Source: Galaxea fascicularis
Lineage: Eukaryota > Cnidaria > Anthozoa > Scleractinia > Euphylliidae
Length of the DNA: 64,000 nt
Assembly (NCBI GenBank): GCA_948470475.1
Contig: OX419335.1
Coordinates: forward strand, 32,703,280 to 32,767,279
Reading direction: 5' to 3'
Below the pieces are notes generated by a model. It made no database searches and was not told where the DNA came from. It saw nothing but the letters and a program-made list of their open reading frames with translations. The position numbers were made by a program, and so were the translations under genes. This document shows positions 20,463-31,900 of this stretch, piece after piece; the first letter of the stretch is position 1; every line of letters begins with the position of its first letter.

Positions 20463-21498
20463 TATATGCAGTATTGGAGCATTGTCATTAGTGCAGTATT
20501 CAAGTGTAAATAAGAGTGTATCCCTTTGACACAGTCTCTATATCACAAAATCAGTTTGAATTCTAAAAATTATTCGCTATTCGTGTCATACTTATCTGAA
20601 TTTCAATGGAAGGGTGACTCGGGCGCTGCTTGCCTTTGAGCAAGGGTTCCTCCTTGGCGGTCTCGTGCCAAATTTATTCGGCCACTAGAGGATCTCGCGT
20701 GAAGCCCTCTGGACAAATGGTACATGATAGTTAGCTCAAACTCGCGGTATTGTTTGACCACCAACTATCGAGCACTATTATCGACTACTTGTACCATGAA
20801 CTATCATTAACTTCGAACCCATTTCAACAGTCGAGGATAGTTTTGCCGTTTGACCACGTGCGTGATCATAGTTGATGAAAGTTCTATGGTCAGCTGTTTC
20901 TGCCCAAAATCGACCGGCTCAGGCTCGCCTGGTGCACGACAGAGAAACTCCTTTGATAATTGCAGGGCATCGAAATAAGCAGCCACCCTCTTTCACTGTA
21001 AAACATTCATACTTTGTTTTCTCACCCCAACTGTTAGGGAGCTTTCGCAGCCTAAAATGTTGCTAAGTTGGTTCATCAGAGGCAAAGAGAGCTCACTAAA
21101 ATGAAGAAATGATTCGATAAATTTATAAGCAGTATTTTTGGCGTTATCATTTATTTCTTCTAGGCAACGATTTGGTTTAGTCATGGTATCTTGCTAATAC
21201 TTAAGATAAATAAAATAGCGATTTCCGCTCAAATAACCTCTATTTCAAAGATTATAAAGATTTTATTTTGAACGATTCCTGCTTTTTCAGCTATATCCAG
21301 CTTTTACAGGTTTTCCGTTTTCCCCGTTTTGTTTTGAGGTTACAGAGGTACAGTTTTATCCTTTGCTCGCATTTATACTTTACCCTAAAATGATCAAGCC
21401 GGTTCGTTTCCTAAAACTCCAGAAACAATTTACATACTTGTACATACGACAAATCTAGTTTCGGGCCCGAGAAGTGGTTTTCAAGTCGGTTTTCCATC

Positions 21499-21528
21499 GA
21501 TTCAATTCAATTCAATTCAATTCAATTT
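21499..21528. repeat. (ATTCA)n short tandem repeat
   Basis: Six or so copies of the pentamer ATTCA/TTCAA immediately before the Penelope-like repeat block. Tandem pentamers at an element boundary are common debris, and no function is implied. Confidence 0.85.
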
Positions 21529-21911
21529 ATTTTTTCAGTCACACCAAAAAAAGTACAACAACTGCTTAGATTTAGACCCAGCACAGGCAACCAGCAGGTG
21601 AGATGTGACTACTACTGGGCTTTTTCGACAAACCAGCCCACTGTCTTTCTCAGTTTTTGTAGCATGTTTTCTTAAAAGATTAAATAAATTCTTAGAAATC
21701 CTGGTAGCGAACTTAATACATGTAAATAGGAGCACTGTAAAAAAGGTTTTCGGGCCCGGAACGTCTTCTGGAGTTTCGAGAAACTTACTGAGTATCAGCA
21801 AGAGCCATAATAAGACAGCATTATGGCTCTTGGTATCAGCCCGTCCTGAGGGAGAGGGTCCCCTCCTCCCTTCCCCCCCCCACCTCCTCCTGCAAACCTC
21901 TTGCCCTGTAC

Positions 21912-22067
21912 AAAAGTTTGGTTTTATCAACGGAGTTGATAAATGGAAATTAACCACCGTACAGGGATTCCTCTGACGAAGAGCTAACGCTCGAAACGTC
22001 AGCTTTTAGAATACCTGTACGGTGGTCAATTTACATTCATCAACTCCGTTGATAAAACCAAATTTTT
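21912..22067. mobile_element. Penelope-like element terminal repeat fragment
   Basis: Inverted arms (21912-21965 and 22014-22067) share GGTTTTATCAACGGAGTTGA and the ACCACCGTACAGG/CCTGTACGGTGGT stem. Between them lies a hammerhead-ribozyme core, listed separately. Terminal repeats of Penelope-like retroelements are known to carry such hammerheads. No reverse transcriptase is seen in the window. A related scrap (CAACTCCTTTGATAAAACC) is at 28300-28340. Confidence 0.65.
21965..22014 (+). ncRNA. Hammerhead ribozyme core motif (type I, PLE-like)
   Basis: The conserved boxes occur in order: CTGACGA (21973-21979), a stem II hairpin GAGC-TAAC-GCTC (21981-21992), GAAA (21993-21996), and the cleavage-type triplet GTC (21998-22000). 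The flanking arms can pair as stem I (ACAGGGATTCC with GAATACCTGT, imperfect near the core). Stem III would be very short, as described for minimal hammerheads of Penelope-like elements, which are thought to act as dimers. Activity is an inference from the boxes. Confidence 0.65.
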
Positions 22068-22114
22068 GTGTACAACTTCCCCACCGACGCAGTACCACAG
22101 TTTCTTTAGAAACT

Positions 22115-22530
22115 AAGGCCTTGTTTATATGGAGAAAAGTTGTCCCGGGTAAGAGGGTCACCCTAGTACCCTCCCAGCCGAGTCAACTTTATATGAGAAA
22201 AAAGTCGACCCTTTTGCCCGAGCCGAGCTGACAACAGCGCTCGCGCATGCTCTGATTGTCTCGCCTTGACCAAGTTGACCCGGTTCCAGGCTAGCCAAAG
22301 TGTTTATATGGAGTAAAGTTGGTTCGGCTGGGAGGGTGACCCTACCATCGAAAGAGATTGACCCAGCTAGGCGGGTCACCCTTCTAGCCGAGCCAACTTA
22401 TTTTTCTCATTGTAAAAGGTTCGCCAAATTTTGTAAGGAAATGTACGACAAGTTGGCTCGCCCAGGGTAGCTCGGGTAAGTGGGTGTCCCTTCTACCCGG
22501 GACAACTTTCCTCCAGGTAAACGGTGCTTA
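22115..22530. mobile_element. MITE with TTGTCCCGGGTA ends
   Basis: Left end TTTATATGGAGAAAAGTTGT followed by CCCGGGTAAGAGGGTCACC, right end the approximate inverse (GGGTGTCCCTTCTACCCGGG, then ACAACTTTCC). Internally the phrase GTTTATATGGAGTAAAGTTG recurs together with further GGGTGACCCT pairs, so it looks nested or made of several units. It lies about 400 bp upstream of the SARDH start codon. Confidence 0.7.
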
Positions 22531-22927
22531 AACTCCGCCAAAGAAAAGCACGAGAGACGAGCGCCACTGCCAGAGTTGCGTAACTTGTCTGACCACCGAA
22601 AACTTGTTTTGCACAGGGACACTATGTTATCTGTTTGAGTGACCGCATGCAATTTTATAGAAGATGTATGCCGCAAGTCTCATGCTATGGAGCCGTGCCA
22701 CTAAATATATGGATAGCCCAATACTAAAGAGAAGTAAATTATCTTACCTGCGGTGTTTTATCGTTCTGTTGCCTCAGAACCACTCCAGATAACACATCGG
22801 TTGCGTGGGAGTTCTGTGGATTTTCTATTTTCCTGTAAATCTGGTTAATTTCCAGTAGAATGGACTTTTTCGCGATCATTTTGCAAACATTGTGCGTGTT
22901 CACAGCAAGAGAACGCAGAGTTAGGAG

Positions 22928-25900
22928 ATGTGGCGTCTTTCGAAAGCTTTCAGGGAGACAAAGTGGTCGAGCAGTCGTTCTGTGGCTGGTCTCGTGAGAT
23001 GTGTTCGAAACGAATCCAGCTCATCTCAAGAAGACGTGAAAGCTGAAGTTCCTTACAAAACTTTACAGGTACGCAATGACACTCAAGCTCAATGGAGAAT
23101 CAAAAGTATCGATTAGATACATCTTGCTTCAGAAAGGTTGTCGATAGTTTTGACAGCCTAAAAAATGAAGTGATATTTTACTGTTGACTGTTTACAATTA
23201 AGTCGTAAGTAGACTTAAGCTTAATTGGTTTTGTGAGACTTAAATTTCAGTGAAACCTCACAGAGATTTTATCCCAGAAATGGAAAATAATTCTCAACAA
23301 GATTGACTTGGTTTGTCACCGTTCACATACACGTAAAAGAGATAATCAAAATCACCTGAGTGAGACCTGGGCCCGGTTGTTCGAAAGCCGATTAACGCTA
23401 ATCCAAGATTAAAATTAATCAAGGAGTTTAATTCTCTTTCCCCAAACGTTGTTCATGCTGATATTCTGCAAAATTTTAGATTAGGGGAAGTCAATCCTAA
23501 AAAACCAAACACAGCAGAAACAACTTTCATTAAAAAGTTAAAAACTGCAACCAAAGTTTACGCTAATCCTGGATTAGTTTAATCAGCTTTCAAACAACTG
23601 GGCTGCAAGTAGCCAAGGAAGGCATAAGAAATGGTTGTCAACAGAAAAATATTATAAGTTATGAAAGCAATATATTAGTTTTTGTTTGAAAATGTGAAAA
23701 AATAAACAATTTACTGGGAAGCTTCCACTCATACCAGTCTGAAGAGTATGGCAGAACTCACCAAGATCTTGCACGTGCAGAGCCATTTTTAGCCATGTGC
23801 ACCACGTGCTATATGACCAGAAGCTGGAGCTTGAGTGTGCATGGTTGATGATGTATGCCTCTTAGCCTTACAACTTCCGCATGCTATGTTACAATTCTGG
23901 TGTGCGCAATGAGCGGTTAGAAAAAGACTTGTGGGTGCAATTGCATGGCTCTGCAGACTGACCCTAATAAACTACACACGGTGAAGCATCCATTGAGACA
24001 GAGATGGGTGACCATGAAGCTGTAAGCTTTCTAAACCCCACTGCACTTCTCTTGTACTTTTTTGGAATGAATACTTTCATATTCTGCTAACAGACAGATG
24101 ATAAGAGGGCTCCAGACGCTATCCCAGGAGAGGCGGATGTTGTTATTATTGGTGGAGGGTCTGTTGGTGCTAGCACCCTTTACCACCTGACTAAACTTGG
24201 TGTCAGCAGAGCAGTCTTATTAGAGCGTGATCAGTTGACATCTGGAACAACGTGGCACAGTGCAGGATTAGTATGGCGGCTGCGACCTAGTGATGTGGAG
24301 GTGGAATTGCTGGGATGGACTCGCAAACTTGCAAAAGATGTTTTAGAGGAGGAGACTGGGCTGTGGCCTGGATGGAATGAAAATGGTGGTCTCTTTATTG
24401 CCAACAACAAGGAAAGGTTGGATGAGTACAAGAGACTTATGACTGTAAGTTTAATATAGTAGCTATATATGTCTTGTACTGGCTTCTTCAGTATTGTGCA
24501 AAGTCTTCCAAGAAAACATGAGTCTTGAATGATTTTCAGTGAACTTAAACGTAGGAAACAAGCTATTATTTTACTGGAGCAGGTTGGGAATGTTTTGGTT
24601 CTGTTTCTTTCAAAACAGTGAACGTTTCAACTCCGACCAATAGTTGTGTGAAGTGTATTGGGGTAATCAAGGGAATACTGGCAAGGCTAAAGCTATAGTC
24701 AGGACTACCCCACCAATATTTATATCTAGATCTGTTGTAGGTAAAATTTGATTTCAGGTTAATTTTGATTTGCCCTAAGTTGATTTCAATTTCCTTTGTC
24801 TCCTAACCTTAATTATTCATAGGAGACAAAGGAAATTGATTTCAACCTACAATGCAGGTCATAAGTACTTGGGATACTTGTCAAAAAAGCACGAAATCTA
24901 AGAAAGCAGTCATTTCAATCAATCACCGTATTGTAACTCCTTTAAATAACCAGTTTCATTCATTTCTTAACCTGTCCCCTTCTCCCCCAAACAATGTTGA
25001 GACAGCTCAGCGGGCCACTACACTTAAGTTGGTTTATCAGCTCATCTAAACTCAACATTGTGGAGGGGGGAGGGGGGGGTTATTCAGAAAAGTGCTAAGT
25101 GTCCCAAGAGTTGTGACCTGCATTGTAGGTTTTAAAAATCAAAATTAACCTGAAATCAGATTTGACTTGTAACATTAATTTTCCTTAGGTTGAGGAACTT
25201 AAATTATACAGGCCTTGATCTCCCAGCACACCTTCTAAGTAGTTCAGACATCGAATTTTAGACCTGGAAAGCTACAGTGATTGACTTTAGCTTGTTCCTT
25301 TGATACAGGAGTCCAGAGTTCAAAATAGCAGCCGGCACTTTGGTCACACTTGCCGGCAATTTTTCACGGAAGCAATAGAAAATTACATCTATTGATCGGC
25401 GAAAAAATCAGCCTTGGGAAAAAAAGCCTATAAGTTCAGGCTAAAAGCTCTGATTTTATTTTGAACCCTGGAGTCTTCCTGCAACCCCTGGAATACTCTT
25501 CTGGTCACACACTTCTGTTTTGATAGAAAGAGTTAAAAGCTACAGTCAGGTGCTGATTTAATGTTGTAAAAAAAAAGAAAGGGTTCACACCTAATTTGCT
25601 TAGCAATACTTTGATTAAATGTTATTACACCATACAGCTTGGCAAGGTATATGGAGTCGAGTCATTTGTTCTTGGGCCCAAAGAGTCCAAAGACCTGTAC
25701 CCGTTGCTGAACGTGGATGATTTGTATGGTACACTTCACAGTCCAGGAGATGGTACTATTGATCCTGCCAGCTGGGCCACTGCACTCGCAAGAGCAGCTA
25801 CAAAGAATGGAGGAAAGGTAAACAAAACCTCGCTATCCATTACTACCATTAATATATCTCTGATAGTACATGCACTGTGCTTGGTCAATTTTGCAGGCCA

Positions 25901-28900
25901 TACTTTACTATATGGCCCAGTAAATTTCAAAGTTTTCTTTCTTGAGCGCCCAACTAACCTAACAAAAATATAATGAATATTTTACTAAACTCGTTTTCTC
26001 GGTCTGTACTATGCCTGCCCATATGTAGCAATATTTAATCCTTGTTGATTTATATTTGATTTAAACTTATTTTCTTTTAAATTTAAACTTCATGTCCAAA
26101 ATGTATTTAAATTTAAAATGAAATTCAATTTAAATTTAAACAATTTTTTTCATTTTATCTTGTTTTTCATTTAAGTTTAAACATTTAAAATTATTTTAAA
26201 CCTTACTGCAATATATTTTTTAAAATTGCTTAAGTCTGATTTAATCCTTTTTATTCATTTAAATTTAAACTTTCCAAATTTTATTTAAACTTACGAATTT
26301 GTATTTGATTTAAACTTCGAAATTCTATTTAATCTTCCTGGGACGAGCTCGGCCAGGGTCACGCGTGTAGCCATTAGTTTTTCGATGTCTCGTCAGTAAA
26401 TATAGACGACGAAGGCACCGGTAGAGTGTCCAAATTACTAAGCGAAGCATCCAGGCTTTTCCCTTCGTCCTACAGCCCTGCTATGAATGCCAGTCGTTCA
26501 GCAGCGACGATCAATGAAACTCTCGGGTTCGCTTAGAGACTGCTTCGGGAAAGTACATGCACCGGCCTCCGTGGGCGACTGAACTGACAATAACATTTGC
26601 GACTGAGAGCGACATGTAAAAAGGGTTAACAGGCCTGCTCAAAACATCTGCAGTTTGCAGATGCACCGGTTCGCTTTAAGTAGGATGCCTTTTTGGGATT
26701 TTCCCTTGCGATATGAGATAATGGGGGCTCCTAAATAGTAGACTACGAGTAGTCCCTACATCGCTTTATAGTCCGACGTGCGTGACGCGAAAGAAAACTT
26801 TTTTTTATTGCAGTTTTCTTTCGCGTCACGCACAATACTATTTAGGAGGCCTGTTAACACTTTTTACATGTCGCTCTCAGTCGCAAATGTTATTGTCAGT
26901 TCAGTCGCCCACGGAGGCCGGTGCATGTACTTTCCCGAAGCAGTCTCTAAGCGAACCCGAGAGTTTCATTGATCGTCGCTGCTGAACGACTGGCATTCAT
27001 AGCAGGGCTGTAGGACGAAGGGAAAAGCCTGGATGCTTCGCTTAGTAATTTGGACACTCTACCGGTGCCTTCGTCGTCTATATTTACTGACGAGACATCG
27101 AAAAACTAATGGCTACACGCGTGACCCTGGCCGAGCTCGTCCCAGGAAGATTAAATAGAATTTCGAAGTTTAAATCAAATACAAATTCGTAAGTTTAAAT
27201 AAAATTTGGAAAGTTTAAATTTAAATGAATAAAAAGGATTAAATCAAACTTAAGCAATTTTAAAAAATATATTGCAGTAAGGTTTAAAATAATTTTAAAT
27301 GTTTAAACTTAAATGAAAAACAAGATAAAATGAAAAAAATTGTTTAAATTTAAATTTGAATTTGTTTAAATTTAAATTGAATTTCATTTTAAATTTAAAT
27401 ACATTTTGGACATGAAGTTTAAATTTAAAAGAAAATAAGTTTAAATCAAATATAAATCAACAAGGATTAAATATTGCTACATATGGGCAGGCATACTGTA
27501 CTGCAAGTTACAGATCCTTGTTTTTTTCCCGTTGATTTATGGCGTGCATGCTTCGCGCTTGAGCCATAAGTGAACGGGAAAAAACTTGGTCTGTAACTTA
27601 CAGTATGGACCTCACACTCGGTTAGTAAGAGGTATTTATTACCATTTACTATATATCCATTATGTACTATTATCCACTGCATACATCCTCCAGCCTCATT
27701 CACAAAGTTGAGGATCTAAATAAATGATGTCTAAGATGGACAATCCAATAATTGGATTGTACATAATTGCAAGGCTGTGACGTGAAAGACACACATATGC
27801 AAATCAGGGCCAATTGTTGGGCACAGTAAAGTTCATTCGATAGACTGATGGTAAACCCAGAAAAGTACAATGCCATTGCACATGACCCAGAAGTAGTCCA
27901 GTAAAAGCAAACACCAAGTAGAATATCAATATAACTGTCGTAAAAAAAATGAGAAGAGTTTGGGACAGTTTTTGTAGGTGTATCAACCTATTTCCAATAT
28001 TCTTATATCAGATCAAAAGCCTAAAAAGGTAGTGGATGCTTGGCAGATGAATTCTGAATAGGATGCAGACTTGGCAATGCATGCCAGCTGGTAACACCTG
28101 GGATCTTTCTTATGTAAACTGAGTGTTTATAAGCATTGACTGAGGAAGATGGTTGTCTGGTCTTAGAGTTGTCACCCACATCATGGTATGGCTGTGCATG
28201 GGTACTGAGATAAACTCATAGGGGAGGGAGATGTTAACATGTCCTCTGTGCACTTTTTAAAACATGCTAACAGCATGTTTTAAATTTACATTTATTATCA
28301 ATTTACATTATCAACTCCTTTGATAAAACCAAATTTTGATGAAATGTATAGCTTGTTAGTTTTTTTGTTTGAGTATGACAAGTGTCCAAAGGCCTTCTGA
28401 CCGGCTCTGTACATTTGTAGGTATTTGAAAACTGTCCTGTCACGGGAATTGAAACTAAAGTAGATGACTTGGGATTAAAGAGAGTGTCAGCCGTACAGAC
28501 ACCCAGTGGTATCATCAAAACAAACTGTGTTGTCAACTGTGCGGGGGTGTGGTCACCGTATGTTGGGTCGCTGTGTGGTGTGACTGTCCCTTTAGTTGCT
28601 ATGTATCATGCATACATAGTAACAGAAAGGATCGAAGGAATACAGAACATGCCTAACATCAGGGACCATGATGCTTCTGTTTACCTTAAGCTCCAAGGAG
28701 ATGGGCTCTCTGTTGGTGGTTATGAGAGTAACCCCGTATTCTGGGATGAGGTGGGTTTTATGTATTTTGTTTATTTAGAGAGAACAACAAACAGGGTTGT
28801 CACAAATTTCAAAGCAGGCAACCTTATTGTTGAAGTAGGTGACTATTTTACCATCTCACACTAAACCAGGACTGAAGAATCAGAGGAATATTCCAGTGAA

Positions 28901-31900
28901 GTTAGTAATGATTTTTGCCAGTTGCCAGCTACTTTTGACAACCCTAAATGAAATCAAGAATTGACTTAAACTTACAGAATGTCAATTTCAGTATTTTCCC
29001 TTTCACCCCCTATTCATTTTTGAATGTGGGAATTAAGCCTCCATTACAGTACCGTGCAAATGTAAGTTGACAGTCCCTCGAAGCTCGAACTTCGAGACTC
29101 GATCCTCGATCCTTGATCCTCGAAGCTTTCGAGTATTGAGGTTCGAGTCGAGTGCATCGAGTATCAAGTTGAGCGCTTCGAGTTTCGAGACAAGAAACAA
29201 AGAGTTTTTGCGTGATTAGTTCTTCACATGTCTTATCGGAGAGTCCACAGTTTCATTTCGTTTTACAGTAACCAACTTTCGCCCGTTAACATGACTCTGT
29301 TGTGACAACTTACTGTGACAACCTCAACCTTGCTACTGGAAAGATACGAGGTGCAAACAACACCGAATAGGGAGGGATGAAGAGGGGGAGGGAACTCAGT
29401 TGGACACACAGAAGAGGCCTTAAAGCTCAATTTTGTCAACAGTCTGTGGTAACAGTGTGTGTCATTCCTTAACAACCTTTTCATCCTTCTTTCTTGTCTG
29501 ATTGGCCCTGCTTATTTCCTTCCTTTGAACAGTTTACATTTTTAGCTCAACCTTTTTTCAGGTTAGCAACAAGTTTGCATTTTCACTCTTTGATCTGGAC
29601 TGGGATGTTTTCAGTGCCCACATTGAAGGAGCCTGCAATCGGGTCCCTGTGATAGCCGAGACTGGTGTTAAATCAACCGTCTGTGGGCCTGAATCTTTTA
29701 CGTCCGACCATAAACCACTAATGGGTGAAGCTCCTGAGTTGCGTGGGTTCTTCCATGGATGTGGCTTTAACTCTGCAGGCATCATGCTTGCTGGAGGGTG
29801 TGGTCGGGAGCTTGCACATTGGGTGGTCAGTGGCCACCCTCAGCTTGACATGTATGGATATGATATCAGGTGTGTGGAAATGAGTTTGAGCTGCATACTT
29901 TCTTCATTCTCATTGTTAATAGAAGATGAAACCCGGGTAACAGCACTTGTATATTGAGAACACAGTACCCACCTTTGTCATGAAGGTATGAAAAGGTTAA
30001 ACCAAAGATACCCTAGGGGTACCCGCCTATTTAGATTCATATTCAGTAAAAGTCCGCATAAAAGAACCCATGTTTTGGGGATTCAGGCTGATCTTGTTCT
30101 TGGGGATTTTGCCAGACTGCTTTTTAGGCGCAAATTGCAGCCACGCAGTTTACAATCTTATTAGAATGAATAGTATTATCAACACAGGTGCTACCAGAAC
30201 AGAATAAGTTATAGACCATCACACCAGGGACTATGTCCCCTACTCTTTCCGATCAGTGTGTGGGTTCTTTAACATCCTACATGTACACCAGTACTGTGAG
30301 AGGGGACCTCTGGTTTATTGTCCTTATCCAAGAAGACTAGAAAGTCTAACCATTTGCAGATATCATTACAAAGGCAGCACTTTCTCCTCAGTTTTTAAAG
30401 ACCCTGAGTGTTGCTCCGGTTGAGGCTTTAACCTGTGGCCTCCCACAGAGCAGTCAGGTGCTCTACCAACTGAGCTAACTGGTTCATGGTCTGTTGTACA
30501 TGTATCTTTGATTCTCTCTACTTCAGTTCTTTAGATGTTTTCCAACAGGGAACCTCCACTTCCTCTAAATTTTTAAAATTCAGCAAACATATGAAGCCTG
30601 AAAATTATGACATGTCTATTCCAATATTATTGGTAATGCAGCTTCTCCTGATCTTATCAAATAAAATGAACTGGCCATTTTTTGCAGTAAATTTAAATTG
30701 TACTGTCTTGTATTTAATTTGGTGATGATCTTGTTGCTTGTGTAGATGGAAAGAAAAGTATACCCTTACCCCCATTTGACCCCTCTCCACAGTCCATTTA
30801 CTGTCCATGTCCAAAAATAATGACTTTAAAATTTGTACATTCTGATTACAAATTTGTAGGCGCTTCCACTCATCCATTACCCCCAATCAGAAATGGCTGA
30901 GGGAAAGAAGTCATGAGTCTTATGCAAAGAATTATTCTATGGTTTTCCCACATGATGAGCCTCTAGCCGGCAGGAACATGCGGCGTGATCCTTTCCATAA
31001 GGTGAGACCAGCTGTGCCCTAGTTTAAGCTTTATTTTATTACAACTAAAATTAGCCCTGTCACGACTTTCTGCTTCTTATACGTTGAAAGTTCATTATCA
31101 ATAATTAAATGTAACTGCATATTTTTGTAAGTAGTGTATATTAATAATAATAATAATAATAATAAAATAATAATTAAATGTAACTGAAATGGTCTGTCGT
31201 GTAGTACAAAGAGAGATGGTGTTCTCTGTCTGTACTCCCAAATGTTGGTCTTAGATCTGTCTAGAATATATAAAAACCCGTTTAACCAAGGGAATTTCAT
31301 TTGGTGCTTTAAAATTCAGGTACTGTTGGACAAAGGATGTGTATATCAGGAGCGACATGGCTGGGAGAGACCAGGCTGGTTTGTTCCTGATACTGTTGCT
31401 GAGGTCAGTATATGATCATACATACCATAATTATACTTACTTTGAGGTGCCCCCATTGAATAAAAACGAAGAAGAGAGGAAGGAAAGGGGATTATCTCAC
31501 AATGTTTTTGCATCAGTTAGAATTTAGTGTTGATATAACTAATGTTGAGGCCTCCCCAGTTAGTTTATGGGTAGTGTTAAGTAGACATTTTTTTGATAAC
31601 ACATCATGAGTTATCATGTCAAAAGGGGAGTGAAGTAATGAATCCAATATTGCTGAAATTTTTTCTTATTTAGCTGAAGGACTATGACTACTATGGCGCT
31701 TATGACACAGACCAGAACAAGGATTACAAGTACAATGAGCTGCTTGGCCAGGAATACACATTTGACTTTCCACCACATCATGAAGTTGTAAGTAGTGCAA
31801 GAGTTAATAACCCTTTAAAGAGTCATCAGCATCATGTTTCTCCTGGTAGTTTCAATGCCTTTTAAAGGTGTGGTCATGAGAATTAAGAACAGGATCACAC

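Larger units (their letters stand above)
18703..22927. other. Divergent intergenic region between SCaMC and SARDH
   Basis: 4.2 kb separates the two start codons. Proximal parts must hold both promoters, but no TATA box or motif could be assigned with confidence. From 20240 to 22530 it is repeat-derived: a TATCCCG-module repeat, an (ATTCA)n run, a Penelope-like repeat with a ribozyme core, and a MITE. 18960-20230 shows nothing recognisable beyond T-rich tracts. Confidence 0.6.

Noticed and set aside
21535..21976. Overlapping frames on both strands of 120-140 aa
   Set aside because: They run through the Penelope-type terminal repeat and poly-C sequence; no reverse transcriptase motifs are present.
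26778..26985. Plus-strand frames at the centre of the large palindrome
   Set aside because: They overlap in two frames, have mirror copies in the other arm and no recognisable domain.
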